Source of the DNA: Deinococcus fonticola
GTDB taxonomy: Bacteria > Deinococcota > Deinococci > Deinococcales > Deinococcaceae
DNA: 64,000 nt
NCBI RefSeq assembly: GCF_004634215.1
Contig: NZ_SMMH01000006.1
Span: 62,001-126,000 of the forward strand
Reading direction: 5' to 3'
In this document: in pieces, positions 40,685-50,576 of the stretch
How the letters are laid out: each line of letters begins with the position of its first letter
Position numbering within the stretch: the first letter of the stretch is position 1
Made by a program: the position numbers and the translations under genes
The notes under the pieces: generated by a model
Told to the model about the DNA's origin: nothing
Database searches by the model: none
Seen by the model: the letters and a program-made list of their open reading frames with translations, nothing else

Positions 40685-41434
40685 TCAGCTGGTCTTGTCC
40701 GGAACGGCGCAGCTTCCGTCCTGGCAGCCCTCGGCGTCGTCTGCACCCAGCATGCTCAGGGGACTGGGGTTGGTTTCGGCCCACACCTGCGTGAGCGCCT
40801 GCGTGAACACCTCGGGGTTCTGGGCGCCGCTGACACCGTACTTGCCGCCCAGCACGAAGAACGGCACGCCCGTGATGCCGTAGGCCTGCGCCTGCTGCTC
40901 GTCGGCGCGCACCGCCTGGGCATACTGACCTGACTCCAGCGCGGCGCGGGCTTCATCGGCGTTCAGGCCGATGCCGGCGGCCAGTTCTGCCAGGACATCC
41001 ACTTCCGAGAGGTTCAGGCCCTGCGTGAAGTGGGCGTGGAGCAGGCGTTCTTTCATCTGCGGCCCGTGGCCCCGTGCGGCGGCAAAGTGAATCAGTTGAT
41101 GGCTCAGGAAGGTGTTCACCTGCTGCAGGGCGCCGAAGTCGTACTGGAGTCCCTCGCCGGCGGCGGCCTGGGCCACGCCGTCCACCATCTGCTGCGCCTG
41201 CGCCAGCGTTCGGCCGTATTTGTGCGCGAGGTGCTGGGCAACAGATTGGGAGTTGTGCTTTGCCGCGCCTGGGTCAAGCTCGAAGCTGTGGTACACGATT
41301 TCTACGTTGTCGCGCTGGGCGAAGCTGTCCAGCGCCTGCTCGAAGCGCCGTTTGCCGATGTAACACCACGGGCAGGCGATGTCCGACCAGATGTCCACGC
41401 GGATTTTCTCAGGACTGGAAGCGAAGGTAGTCAT
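40685..41434 (-). CDS. frnE: DsbA-family disulfide oxidoreductase (FrnE type)
   Basis: A 249-aa thioredoxin-fold protein of the FrnE/DsbA group. The active-site CXXC is in SDIACPWCYIGKRRF, the cis-Pro loop is TGVPFFVLGGKYGVSGAQ, and a C-terminal second Cys pair lies in EGCQDGSCAVPD, the extra motif noted for the Deinococcus FrnE disulfide isomerase. No signal peptide, so it is cytoplasmic. It should exchange or form disulfides under oxidative or metal stress. The ATG at 41434 follows a TATGAT box by 6 nt, which rules out a longer N-terminus. Confidence 0.88.
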   Translation of the reverse strand: MTTFASSPEKIRVDIWSDIACPWCYIGKRRFEQALDSFAQRDNVEIVYHSFELDPGAAKHNSQSVAQHLAHKYGRTLAQAQQMVDGVAQAAAGEGLQYDFGALQQVNTFLSHQLIHFAAARGHGPQMKERLLHAHFTQGLNLSEVDVLAELAAGIGLNADEARAALESGQYAQAVRADEQQAQAYGITGVPFFVLGGKYGVSGAQNPEVFTQALTQVWAETNPSPLSMLGADDAEGCQDGSCAVPDKTS

Positions 41435-41440
41435 CTTAAT

Positions 41441-41469
41441 ATCATAAAGCACTTTATAAAATAAATCAA
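41441..41469 (-). promoter_or_regulatory. frnE promoter TTGATT-N17-TATGAT with overlapping dyad
   Basis: On the minus strand TTGATT (41469-41464) and TATGAT (41446-41441) are 17 bp apart and the ATG follows 6 nt later. The dyad ATAAAG-CA-CTTTAT (41444-41457) overlaps the -10 box and the spacer, a good place for a repressor. Confidence 0.7.
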
Positions 41470-41540
41470 GAGAAGGCGGGCACCTTTTCCTGAGCCACTT
41501 GGCGTATGCGGATTGGCCCTGTTTTTCATACGCTGGTAGG

Positions 41541-43304
41541 ATGCCGGCCCCTTCCTCTTCCCCACTGCTCGTCCTGCGTTCTTACCTGGGGCCGCTCAAA
41601 TGGGCGGTGCTGACGCTGGCCCTGCTGCTGCTCACGGGCACGGGCCTGAACCTGTACCTGCCGCAGATTCTGGGCCGTTTCGTGGACAACGCCAAACTGG
41701 GCGCGGGGGCGGACATCGCGCTGCTGTCGCGCCTGGCCTTTCTATACATCGCGCTGGCGGTGGGCGTGCAACTGCTGATGGCCGCCGCCACCTACGTGGG
41801 CGCGAGGGTCGGCTGGACGGCCACCAACCGCCTGCGGGCCGACCTGACCGCGCACCTGCTGTCGCTGGACATGCGCGAACACAAGGAACGCACCCCCGGC
41901 GAGATGATCGAACGCATCGACGGGGACGTGACGGCCCTCAGCAACTTCTTCTCGCAGTTCGCGGTGCGGGTGTTCGGGGCGGCGCTGCTGCTGCTGGGCG
42001 CTGTGTTCATGTTCTACCGGATCAACGTGTGGGTGGGCCTGGGCGTTACCGCCTTCGTGGTCATTACGCTCAGCATGATGAACCGGGTGCGCGAAGCGGG
42101 CGTGGAACCCACCCGCCTGGAACGCGAGGCCAGCGCCCGCCTGTTCGGGTACGTGGAAGAACGCCTGGCCGGACTGGACGACGTTCGCGCCCTGGGAGCC
42201 GGGCAGCACCACCTGCGCGGCTTCCTGACCGTGCAGCGCGAGTTCTTCCGGCGCAGCATCGAATCGTGGAAGAAACGCAGCCTGGTGTGGCAGTTCAGCA
42301 TGGGCCTCTTCGTGGCCGGGTACGTGGGGATTCTCAGCGCCTCGGTGGGCCTGTACGCGGCGGGAGCCATTACGTTGGGCACGGCTTTTCTGCTGTTCCA
42401 GTACATGAGCATGATCGAGGAACCCATCGACCAGCTCACCCAGCAGCTTCAGGACTTGCAGAAGGCCGGAGCCAGCCTGGTGCGCGTGGGCGAACTGCTG
42501 GCCCTGAAAACCGGGCTGCCGGAGGGCGCGCGCGAACTCCCGGCGGGCGGCCTGGACTTGCGCTTCCAGGACGTGAACTTCAGCTACGAACCGGAAGACC
42601 CGAACGCACGCGGCGTCTTGCAGGACATCACCTTTCACCTCCCCGCCAGGCAGACGGTGGGTCTGCTGGGCCGCACCGGGAGCGGCAAAACCACCCTCAC
42701 GCGGCTGGTGTCGCGGCTGTACGACCCCACCTCCGGCAGCGTGACCCTGGGCGGCGTGGACACCCGCGACGTGACCCTGAAAAGCCTGCGTCAGCGCGTC
42801 GCCGTGGTCACCCAGGACGTGCAACTGTTCCAGGCGACCGTGCGCGACAACCTCACCTTCTTCGATCACAGCGTCCCCGACCACCGCGTCGAGGCGGCGC
42901 TGCTGGAAGTCGGGCTGGGCGGCTGGCTCGACTCGCTCCCGGACGGCGTGAAGACCCCGCTGGCCGCCGGCAGCCTCAGCGCCGGGCAATCCCAACTGCT
43001 GGCCTTCGCCCGCGTGATGCTGCAAGACCCCAGTGTCATCATCCTCGACGAACCCAGCAGCCGCCTCGACCCGGCCACCGAAGCGCAACTCACCCAGGCC
43101 ATGCAACGCCTGCTGCAAGGCCGCACCGCCATCGTCATCGCCCACCGCCTGGAAACGGTAGCCCGCGCCGACCGGATTCTGGTGCTGGGCGCAGGAAAAA
43201 TCCTGGAGGACGGCGAACGCGCAGCGCTGGCCCGCGACCCCCGCAGCCACTACGCGCAGCTTCTCAGTGCCGGGAAGGAAGAACTGGAAGAGGTGCTGGC
43301 GTGA
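41541..43304 (+). CDS. ABC exporter half-transporter, subunit A
   Basis: A 587-aa TMD-NBD fusion. Six transmembrane helices lie within residues 20-310 and the NBD from about 350. Walker A is [16 protein letters not shown], the signature [16 protein letters not shown] (Gly replaced by Ala at position 3 of LSGGQ), Walker [15 protein letters not shown] with the catalytic Glu, and the H-loop VIAHRLET. The start is the ATG at 41541, 6 nt after a TACGCT box. It should pair with the next gene product as a heterodimeric exporter. The substrate (lipid, peptide or drug) is unknown. Confidence 0.9.
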   Translation: MPAPSSSPLLVLRSYLGPLKWAVLTLALLLLTGTGLNLYLPQILGRFVDNAKLGAGADIALLSRLAFLYIALAVGVQLLMAAATYVGARVGWTATNRLRADLTAHLLSLDMREHKERTPGEMIERIDGDVTALSNFFSQFAVRVFGAALLLLGAVFMFYRINVWVGLGVTAFVVITLSMMNRVREAGVEPTRLEREASARLFGYVEERLAGLDDVRALGAGQHHLRGFLTVQREFFRRSIESWKKRSLVWQFSMGLFVAGYVGILSASVGLYAAGAITLGTAFLLFQYMSMIEEPIDQLTQQLQDLQKAGASLVRVGELLALKTGLPEGARELPAGGLDLRFQDVNFSYEPEDPNARGVLQDITFHLPARQTVGLLGRTGSGKTTLTRLVSRLYDPTSGSVTLGGVDTRDVTLKSLRQRVAVVTQDVQLFQATVRDNLTFFDHSVPDHRVEAALLEVGLGGWLDSLPDGVKTPLAAGSLSAGQSQLLAFARVMLQDPSVIILDEPSSRLDPATEAQLTQAMQRLLQGRTAIVIAHRLETVARADRILVLGAGKILEDGERAALARDPRSHYAQLLSAGKEELEEVLA

Positions 43305-43389
43305 GGCAGCTTATCTCAACGGAGAACCTCGTCCCAGCCGTCTTTTCCCTACTGCCCGCCGACCACCCGATCCCGACTGGAGCCCCCGC

Positions 43390-45207
43390 ATGACCACCGC
43401 ACCCGCCAAAGACCTGACGCTGCCCCTCTCGCGCAAGCTGTTCACGTACGACCGGGCTCTGTTCGTCCGGAACATGCTGCTGTGGGGCACTTTTCACGCC
43501 TCGCCCGCGCTGCTGACCCTGGCGGTCAGTCAGGTGTTCACGCGCCTGGGTGAGGCCGACAAACTGAACCTGGGCGGGCAGCCCATGACCCCGGCCATCG
43601 GGGCGGCGTGGGTGGCCGTGGGGTTCTTCGCGCTGGCCCGCATGTTCCGCTGGGGCCTGTTCTACTGGGCGCTGCGCTCGTGGATCACGCTGTGGTACAC
43701 CCTGAATGCCCTGGTGCGCCGCAACCTGCTAGCTTACCTGCTGACCGCCAGAGGCTCGCGGATTTTGCCCGACACGCCCGCCGAGGTGGTCAGCCGTTTC
43801 CGGGACGACGTGGACGACGTGGCCGCGTACGTGGAAATCTGGGTGGACGGCCTGGGCATCGTGCTGTTCAGCCTGATCGCGGTGTTCCTGATGTCCCGCG
43901 TCGATCCCCTCATCACGCTGCTGGTGTGTGCTCCGCTGCTGCTAATGGTGTTCTTCGTACAGCGCCTCACCCCCACCATTCGCGCCTACCGCCGCCGCAT
44001 GCGCGAGGCCACCGCCCGCGTGACTGACTTTATCGGTGAAACCTTCGGGGCGGTCAGCGCCGTGAAACTGGCGGGCCGCGAGGAGCAGATGGTGGGGCAC
44101 CTGCGGTCGCTGGGGGAAACGCGGCGTCATGCCGCCCTGCGCGACGTGCTGCTCACCGAGTTGATTCGCGGCGTGAACACCAACATGGTCAACATCGCGG
44201 TGGGCCTGGTGCTGTTGCTGGGCGCCGACCGCATTCGCGGCGGGCAGATGAGCGTGGGCGATTTCGTGCTGTTCATCGGCCTGCTGCCGCGCCTGACTGG
44301 CAGCATGGCCTTCTTCGGGGACGCCATCGCCCGCCACCGCCGCACCGGGGTCAGCTACGACCGCATGAACCGCCTCTTGCAGGATGCGCCAGAAGACCAG
44401 ACCGTGCAGCACCACCCCATCTACCTGAACAGCGAAGCGCCCGTGGTGGCGAACGTTCAGGAGGCGCACCCCTTGCAGGAATTGCGGGTCGAGCACCTGA
44501 GCGCCCGTCACCCCGGCGGGGCCGGGATTCAGGACGTGAGTTTCACCCTCCGGCGCGGCGAGTTCGTGGTGGTCACCGGGCGCATCGGCAGTGGCAAGAC
44601 CACCCTGGTTCGCGCCCTGCTGGGCCTGATGCCGCGCCAGAGCGGCCAGATTTACTGGAACGGGCAGGAGGTCACAGACCCCGCCACCTTCCTGGTGCCG
44701 CCCCACTGCGCCTACACCGCGCAGCTCCCCAACCTGTTCAGCGACTCCTTGCAGGAGAACATCCTGACCGGGGCCGAGGAGGCCCGTCTGGGCCGCGCCG
44801 TGCGGCTGGCGGTGCTGGAACCCGATCTCCAGCAGCTCGGCAACGGCCTCTCGACCGAGGTCGGTGCCAGGGGCGTCAAACTCTCCGGCGGGCAGCTCCA
44901 GCGCGCGGCGGTGGCCCGTATGCTGGCCCAGCACGCCGACCTGCTGGTGTTCGACGACGTGTCCAGTGCGCTCGACGCCCGCACCGAGGCGCAACTCTGG
45001 GACGGCCTCTTCACCGAACTGGACGCCACCTGCCTCGTCATCTCTCACCGCCACGCCGCCCTGAGCCGCGCCGACCGCATCCTGGTCATGGAAAACGGAA
45101 AACTGGTCGCGGAAGGCGCGCTGGAACACCTCCTTGAAACCAGCGCGGAAATGCGGGCGCTGTGGGCCGAGGAGGAGGAGTATCCTGACACCAGGTTGCC
45201 GATTTAA
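43390..45207 (+). CDS. ABC exporter half-transporter, subunit B (degenerate Walker B)
   Basis: A 605-aa TMD-NBD fusion. Transmembrane helices are within residues 25-330, and the NBD begins near 360. Walker A is VTGRIGSGKTTLVRAL and the signature KLSGGQLQRAAVARML. Walker B LLVFDDVSSALDA has Asp in place of the catalytic Glu, and the H-loop is VISHRHAAL. Only one of the two composite ATP sites of the A/B heterodimer should be fully catalytic. It starts 85 nt after subunit A. Confidence 0.9.
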   Translation: MTTAPAKDLTLPLSRKLFTYDRALFVRNMLLWGTFHASPALLTLAVSQVFTRLGEADKLNLGGQPMTPAIGAAWVAVGFFALARMFRWGLFYWALRSWITLWYTLNALVRRNLLAYLLTARGSRILPDTPAEVVSRFRDDVDDVAAYVEIWVDGLGIVLFSLIAVFLMSRVDPLITLLVCAPLLLMVFFVQRLTPTIRAYRRRMREATARVTDFIGETFGAVSAVKLAGREEQMVGHLRSLGETRRHAALRDVLLTELIRGVNTNMVNIAVGLVLLLGADRIRGGQMSVGDFVLFIGLLPRLTGSMAFFGDAIARHRRTGVSYDRMNRLLQDAPEDQTVQHHPIYLNSEAPVVANVQEAHPLQELRVEHLSARHPGGAGIQDVSFTLRRGEFVVVTGRIGSGKTTLVRALLGLMPRQSGQIYWNGQEVTDPATFLVPPHCAYTAQLPNLFSDSLQENILTGAEEARLGRAVRLAVLEPDLQQLGNGLSTEVGARGVKLSGGQLQRAAVARMLAQHADLLVFDDVSSALDARTEAQLWDGLFTELDATCLVISHRHAALSRADRILVMENGKLVAEGALEHLLETSAEMRALWAEEEEYPDTRLPI

Positions 45208-45253
45208 TAGCATGACGACGTATGGGTTATAGGGTCAGTAGCCGAGGTCGGAC

Positions 45254-47453
45254 ATGAACTGCCCAATATGTCAGTTGGTTGTGCCAGAAGGACGCACTAT
45301 TTGTCCTGCCTGTGGCTGGACACTAACAAATACGCTGACACTAACAAATACGCTGGATGATTCGCTTCCTATTGGCACACTTCTGAAAAATGGTCAGTTC
45401 CGCATAGAACGGAAATTAGGGCAAGGTGGCTTTGGTATCACTTACCTTGCTACTGATCTCGCTCTTGCACGCACCATAGCTATCAAGGAGCTTTTTCAAA
45501 GTGACTGGAAACGCCAGGGGAAAATGGTACAAACTCCCATTAAGCTCACGGCCAGTGAATTTCAGGAAATCAAGGATAAGTTCCTTCAAGAAGGGAGAGT
45601 GCTGGCGGGCTTCAGCGACCCCAGCATCGTGCAGGTCTACGACCAGTTCAGCGAAAACAACACTGCTTATCTGGTGATGGAGTACCTCCAGGGCGAATCG
45701 CTGGCGGAACGCCTAACGCGGGAGCACATCATCTCGGCGGAGGAACTGCTCACCTTGACCCGGTCAGGCTCTGCGCCTGCTGCACGATAGAGGCCACCTG
45801 CACCGCGACATCAAGCCCGACAACATCATTCTGGAGAAAGGGGGACGGGCGGTGCTGATCGATTTCGGCTCTGCGCGCCAGTTTCAGGCTGGAAAGACCA
45901 CCCACATGACCCGGTTGGTTACGCCTGGCTACGCGCCGCTGGAACAGTACGCTGCATCGGGCAGAGTCGGGCCACCGACAGATCTGTATGCCCTGGGTGC
46001 AACCCTTTACCACGCCCTCAGTGGGCAAATGCCGCCTTCTGCCTCCGACCTCTTCAATGGTGTGGCCCTCCCCCCCTTGCCAACCGGTACACCGGGCGGT
46101 CTGATCACAGGCATTGAAACAGCCATGCAGATCAGAATGCAGGATCGTCCGCAGACAGTGGATGAGTTTCTAAGGATGCTCACCTCAGTTACAGATGCAC
46201 AGCAGTCTAAGCCGCGTTTCGCAGGGCCGAAGCCACTACTGGACTATCTAAAGTACTTGGGGATCAGCCCAGATACTTTTCTGGACAGACTCGAAGAAGG
46301 CACTATACAGGTGAGTGAACTTCCTCCAGAGGTTCGAGCCGAGTTGATTCGCACAAAGTGGATCAATGCTCAGGGCCAACTTACCTTCAGATATGCCTGG
46401 GGAAACCAGCCGCGCCAGCAACCGCCCAAGCCGATAGCGTCACCTATACCGTCGTCAACATCAAAAAAGCCAACTTCTCCTGCTCAGCCTAGGCAACCCA
46501 TATGGACACCTCACCACCCCCAACCTGCACCTTTACCACCCACACCAACGCCTTCTCCACCTCTCGTTGCCTTCCCGGACGTAGCAGACGTGAATCAGCT
46601 TTGGTTGGCTATTTGCAAAGTTCCAAAACCTGACCACCTAACTTTGAAAGTATCTATTCTGAATCCAGCAAGAAAGAAAATCACGTATAGAACTTTCCTC
46701 CGCGCAGCTCTTTATGGTCTGTTTTGGAGTTGGGGTGGGTGGGCTGCCTCGCAGATTGGCTCTGGACTCTTCAGTGGCATTTGGGTTTTCTTTGCGATAG
46801 GTGGAGCACTTTACCCTTTTTTGGATAAAGGCGACCAAAAAATCCTGTCCCAGATTGAAGGTATTGACCAGCAACTTAAGGCGAGGCAAATGTCATACGA
46901 AGGCGGAAGCCCACTAACGCGCTTTGAAGCCAAGATACGTGAACTGGAACAGATCAAAACCCAGCTCCTCAACCCCACCGCACTCCTGACAGAGCGTGAA
47001 CAAGCAGCTCGGCAGAAATACACCCAGCAGGTGATTGAAGCCGAGTTGCGGCGTCACCGTCTGGAACCGGGCCTTGTTCCCGGAGTTGGAGTACAGCGGA
47101 TCAAAACGCTCAATCAGTACGGTATCCATACCGCGTTTGACCTCGATAGAAAACCTTTGGCAAGAATCTCCGGCATTGGTGAAAAGATCATCAACGATCT
47201 AATGGCCTGGCGATCCAGTATCGAGCGGTCGGCCCAGACCAGCGTCAAGCCATTTTCTGGAGGTCAGCAACTTCACGCAGAAGTCGCCCGCGAATTGTGG
47301 AACCTGCGTGCCATGTTGGCCGACGGGCCACAACTTCTTCAGGTCGCCACTACCGAAGGGATCAATAATTACAAGCAGGCAGAAGCCGACATCCAAGCGT
47401 TATTGGGTGAGCGGGAGGGATTACTCAAGCGGCTTCAATCCGAGAAAATATAA
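45254..47453 (+). pseudogene. YegI-like Ser/Thr protein kinase with zinc ribbon and HhH domain, frameshifted
   Basis: The N-terminus has a zinc ribbon (CPICQLVVPEGRTICPACGW). The kinase follows with GQGGFGITYLA, catalytic Lys in TIAIKELF, HRDIKPDN, LIDFGSARQF and TPGYAPLEQYA. Frame 1 ends at TAG 45788-45790. Removing one C of CCC at 45759-45761 gives ELLTLTGQALRLLHDRGHLHRD and joins the two halves. After a Pro-rich linker come a short hydrophobic pair, a coiled coil and a helix-hairpin-helix region (VPGVGVQRIKTLNQYGIHT; ISGIGEKIINDLMAWR), as in YegI-type kinases. The DNA is AT-richer than its neighbours, suggesting transfer. No PP2C or VWA partner is adjacent. Confidence 0.82.
45320..45355. 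repeat. in-frame 18-bp tandem duplication in the kinase gene
   Basis: ACACTAACAAATACGCTG occurs twice in a row (45320-45337, 45338-45355), adding six residues (TLTNTL repeated) between the zinc ribbon and the kinase domain. Confidence 0.9.
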
Positions 47454-47496
47454 GAGATAGATTTAAAGTTTTCCAATTGAGTGGCTCATCGCCAGT

Positions 47497-48441
47497 TTAC
47501 TTGCCAGTGTACACGGGTTTGAAGCTGAACACGCTGGGGGTGCTGGTGTCCACGGTGACTTCGACTGCGCCCACATCGGCTTCGCCCATGACTTGCAGGC
47601 GGGTGACGTTGCGTAGCGCCGGGCTGGCGGCGGTCTGCCCCAGGAAGGTGTTTGCGCCGGCCTCGGTAAGCGGGTGGTCGATGACCAGGGTGTGCGAGTC
47701 GCCCTGGATCAGCAGGACGGGTTTGCCGTAGGCTTTGGCCTCGGTAGCGAGGGTGGTCACGGTGTCGCGCAGACCCACGTCGGTCAGCAGGACAGGCGAG
47801 CCGTAGAACAGGTCGGCCTGGAAGGCGATGACGACGGCGGGGGCGTTCTTTTCCTTCGCTTCGGTGAAGGTGGCCTTGATCCACTCCAGGTTGGCGGCGT
47901 TGCGGGCGAAGTACTCGCCGACGCTGGCGATGTTGCGTTCCATGCCGTTGTTGCTGCCGACCACGTGAATGGTGCTGAAGATCACGCCGCCCTGCGCCCA
48001 GCGGCTGTTCTCGATCAGGCTGGGCTGGCGCGTCAGGGTGATGGGCTTCTGCCCGAAGCTCCTGTCCCCTTGCTCTTTGAAGAACATCTCACGGATTTTC
48101 CCCAGGCGTTCCAGCGGGTCGAACTTCCCGGCCTTCTCGCGGTGGCAGTCCGTCCACTCATTGTCGCCGGGCGTGTAGATCAGGGGGTTCTGGAACAGCC
48201 CGAACTCGTCTTTCACTTTCTGGAAGTTCTCGTCGGAGCAGGGGGTGCTGCCGCTCTTGATGTCGCCCACGTGGATGGTGAAGGCAGGATTCAGTTTGTT
48301 CACGTCAGCGATCAGCGCCTCGAAACGGGCGTAATCGTCGGGAAGTTTGTACGGCATGTCGCCCAGCGCCACGAACTTGAACGGTGCGGCGGCAGCAGAA
48401 GCGGCCAGGGCAAACAGGGCGGTCAGGAACAGTTTTTTCAT
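47497..48441 (-). CDS. secreted calcineurin-like metallophosphatase
   Basis: A 314-aa protein with a signal peptide (MKKLFLTALFALAASAAAA). Metal-binding motifs of the calcineurin-like family are visible: FKFVALGDMPY, TIHVGDIKSG, IYTPGDNEWTDC, and later VVIAFQADLF and LLIQGDSHT. The GNHE position reads GDNEW, as in a subgroup of secreted phosphoesterases. It probably releases phosphate from an external ester. GGAG lies before the ATG. It is followed on the same strand order by the phytase-like gene upstream, and the two could form a phosphate-scavenging pair. Confidence 0.82.
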   Translation of the reverse strand: MKKLFLTALFALAASAAAAPFKFVALGDMPYKLPDDYARFEALIADVNKLNPAFTIHVGDIKSGSTPCSDENFQKVKDEFGLFQNPLIYTPGDNEWTDCHREKAGKFDPLERLGKIREMFFKEQGDRSFGQKPITLTRQPSLIENSRWAQGGVIFSTIHVVGSNNGMERNIASVGEYFARNAANLEWIKATFTEAKEKNAPAVVIAFQADLFYGSPVLLTDVGLRDTVTTLATEAKAYGKPVLLIQGDSHTLVIDHPLTEAGANTFLGQTAASPALRNVTRLQVMGEADVGAVEVTVDTSTPSVFSFKPVYTGK

Positions 48442-48501
48442 GGGGTCTCCTGTCAGGATAGGAATGGGCAGCTTCAGGCCGATGTTTTGCGTCGAGCAGC
48501 C

Positions 48502-49710
48502 TCAGGGCCGTCCGACGCCGGCGACCACGTTCAGCGGCTGGTCGAGTTTCAGCCAGATGAACTGGTTCTGGTCTTTCATGTCCTTGCCGCGCCCGCCGGT
48601 GGCAGGGTAGTTGTTGTCGTTGGCGACCAGGATGGTGTCTTTGTCCAGCACGATCACGTTCTCGATGGTGAAGTAAGGGAAGGTCAGCACGCCGTTCTGG
48701 CTGTCCGGCGCGAGGCCCTGCGGGTCTTTGATGTCCATCAGGTCGGCGACCAGCACTTTCTTGAACGTCCCGTCGGCGTTCTTTTCGGTCACGTTAATTT
48801 TGTAGATGCGTTTGACTTTCGCCTCGGTGCCCTGCTTGTTGTCGCGTTCGATGACCAGCAGTTCGGTGTCGTTCACGGGCGTGAGGTCGCCGATGGCCTC
48901 GCCGCCCTGATCCAGCGCGTAACGGCCCGCCAGGCTCCATTTCTTATCGGCCAGGTTGATGGCGTGCAGGCGAATCTGCCCGGTGGGGTCGCCCGTGACG
49001 GTTTTCTCCAGCAGGGCAAAGGCGGTTTTGCCGTCGGGGGTGAGGGTAAAGCCCTCGAAGCCACCGCTGGCGGGCAGGTTCGCGCCGCTGCTGGCCACAC
49101 CCTGCGAGAAGGCAGGGTTCTGGGGGCTACGGACTTCTGCGGGTTTGTCAGCGGGGGCGCTCAAGTCCGGGGTGACCATGGGTGCTTCCAGCAGTTTTCC
49201 GTCGGCGCTGAAGTGCAGCAGGTAGGGGCCGAATTCGTCGCCGACCCACAGCGTACCGTCCGGGGCGAAGGCGAATCCTTCCACGTCGAAGTCCGCGCCC
49301 GTCAGCAGGCGTTCGCGGCTGGCCTCGTTCACGATCAGCCACGGCACCTTCCGGTTCGGGTCACTCAGCCCAATGAAGGAACCGACTTTCACGTTGCCGC
49401 GCTGGGCACCTTTCTGGCCGGGGGTGGGGGTCAGGTTGTAGATTCGCAGCAGGTAATCGGCGCTGTTGTTCTTTGCCCCGAACCCGTTGTCACTCAGAAA
49501 CCAGAAGGAACCGTCCTTGCCGAACTGCACGCCGCTGAACCCCTGCACCGGCTGGCCTTTGAAACGGGTTTCGCCGCGCACGCCGTTGTTCCACGCGCCG
49601 CTGTCCGGCCCGGTGGCGAAGGTGTCGGCGGGCAACTCGGCAAAACCGACGAGGGTGGCCGCCGTCGCGGGAGTGACGGTTAAAGCCAGGGTCAGTAATA
49701 GTTTTTTCAT
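48502..49710 (-). CDS. secreted esterase-like phytase-family protein
   Basis: A 402-aa protein with signal peptide ([17 protein letters not shown]). The body matches the phytase-like esterase propeller domain: [67 protein letters not shown] and [14 protein letters not shown]. Family members hydrolyse phosphate or other esters outside the cell, and the exact activity is untested. ATG at 49710 is chosen; a GTG precedes it by one codon. It probably precedes the metallophosphatase gene in one transcript (60-nt gap). Confidence 0.85.
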   Translation of the reverse strand: MKKLLLTLALTVTPATAATLVGFAELPADTFATGPDSGAWNNGVRGETRFKGQPVQGFSGVQFGKDGSFWFLSDNGFGAKNNSADYLLRIYNLTPTPGQKGAQRGNVKVGSFIGLSDPNRKVPWLIVNEASRERLLTGADFDVEGFAFAPDGTLWVGDEFGPYLLHFSADGKLLEAPMVTPDLSAPADKPAEVRSPQNPAFSQGVASSGANLPASGGFEGFTLTPDGKTAFALLEKTVTGDPTGQIRLHAINLADKKWSLAGRYALDQGGEAIGDLTPVNDTELLVIERDNKQGTEAKVKRIYKINVTEKNADGTFKKVLVADLMDIKDPQGLAPDSQNGVLTFPYFTIENVIVLDKDTILVANDNNYPATGGRGKDMKDQNQFIWLKLDQPLNVVAGVGRP

Positions 49711-49782
49711 CACCTCATGAAGGTGAGGCCGGCCCGTCAGGGGGATGTGTCGGTACGGTCAGCCGGGAGTCATATCAACGGC

Positions 49783-49814
49783 GGAAAGATCGCTCTGTTT
49801 CTAGCGATATCTCC
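49783..49814. promoter_or_regulatory. second copy of the 11-N10-11 dyad
   Basis: GGAAAGATCGC (49783-49793), 10-nt spacer, GCGATATCTCC (49804-49814). It has the same length and spacer as the perfect dyad at 171-202, with two arm mismatches. It lies between the divergent phytase-like gene and MBL gene and could serve either. Confidence 0.5.
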
Positions 49815-49865
49815 CGAACGGAGTGCGCAGCAGCCAATACACACGGCCGGGGTATGCTGCCGGTC

Positions 49866-50519
49866 ATGACTGCCCCGGCCCCCACCCGCACGCATGGAGA
49901 CGTGAAGATCTGGTCGCTGCCCACTGGCCCCTTGCAGGAGAACGCCCTACTGGTGGCGGGCAAGGACAACCAGGGCTTCCTGTTCGACCCTGGCGACGAC
50001 GCCAGCCGGATTCTGGCCCTGGTGAGGGCGACGGGCGTGAACGTACAGGCCATTTTGCTGACGCACGCGCACTTCGACCACATCGGCGCGGTGCAGCCTA
50101 TCCGTGAGGCCCTCAACCTCCCGGTGTACCTGCACCCCAGCGACCTGCCCCTGTACCGTATGGGAGCCGCTTCGGCCGGACGCTGGGGGTTGCCGTTCAC
50201 GCAACCGGGCGACCCGGAACATCCCATTGCCCAGGGGCAGGAATTCACGGCGGGCGACCTGAAACTAACCGCCCGCGAACTTCCGGGTCACGCGCCGGGC
50301 CACGTGGTGTTCGTCGGGGACGGGTTCGTGATTGCCGGGGACACGCTGTTCGCCGGAGGCATAGGGCGCACCGACTTGCCCGGCGGAAACCACCCGCAAC
50401 TCATCCACGGGATTCAGCAGGAGTTGTTCACCCTGCCCGGCGAGACCTACGTGTACCCCGGCCACGGCGGTCACACGACCATCGCGCGCGAGAAGCGCAG
50501 CAACCCGTTTCTGCAATAA
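49866..50519 (+). CDS. MBL-fold metallo-hydrolase (glyoxalase II-like)
   Basis: A 217-aa metallo-beta-lactamase-fold hydrolase. The dinuclear metal site reads [17 protein letters not shown] ([14 protein letters not shown]), [32 protein letters not shown] and [12 protein letters not shown]. The size and spacing match the short hydroxyacylglutathione-hydrolase-like group that cleaves thioesters. The ATG at 49866 lies 7 nt after TATGCT (49853-49858), a leaderless arrangement. Confidence 0.9.
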   Translation: MTAPAPTRTHGDVKIWSLPTGPLQENALLVAGKDNQGFLFDPGDDASRILALVRATGVNVQAILLTHAHFDHIGAVQPIREALNLPVYLHPSDLPLYRMGAASAGRWGLPFTQPGDPEHPIAQGQEFTAGDLKLTARELPGHAPGHVVFVGDGFVIAGDTLFAGGIGRTDLPGGNHPQLIHGIQQELFTLPGETYVYPGHGGHTTIAREKRSNPFLQ

Positions 50520-50530
50520 ACGAAGCGAAA

Positions 50531-50556
50531 GCGGAAAGCCCCAATGCCTTCCGCCT
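50531..50556. terminator. short terminator-like hairpin between convergent genes
   Basis: GCGGAA...TTCCGC forms a 6-bp stem after the MBL gene, followed by CTT, and could also end the convergent lipoprotein gene. The T run is poor. Confidence 0.35.
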
Positions 50557-50576
50557 TCAATGGGAATGGGAAATCT

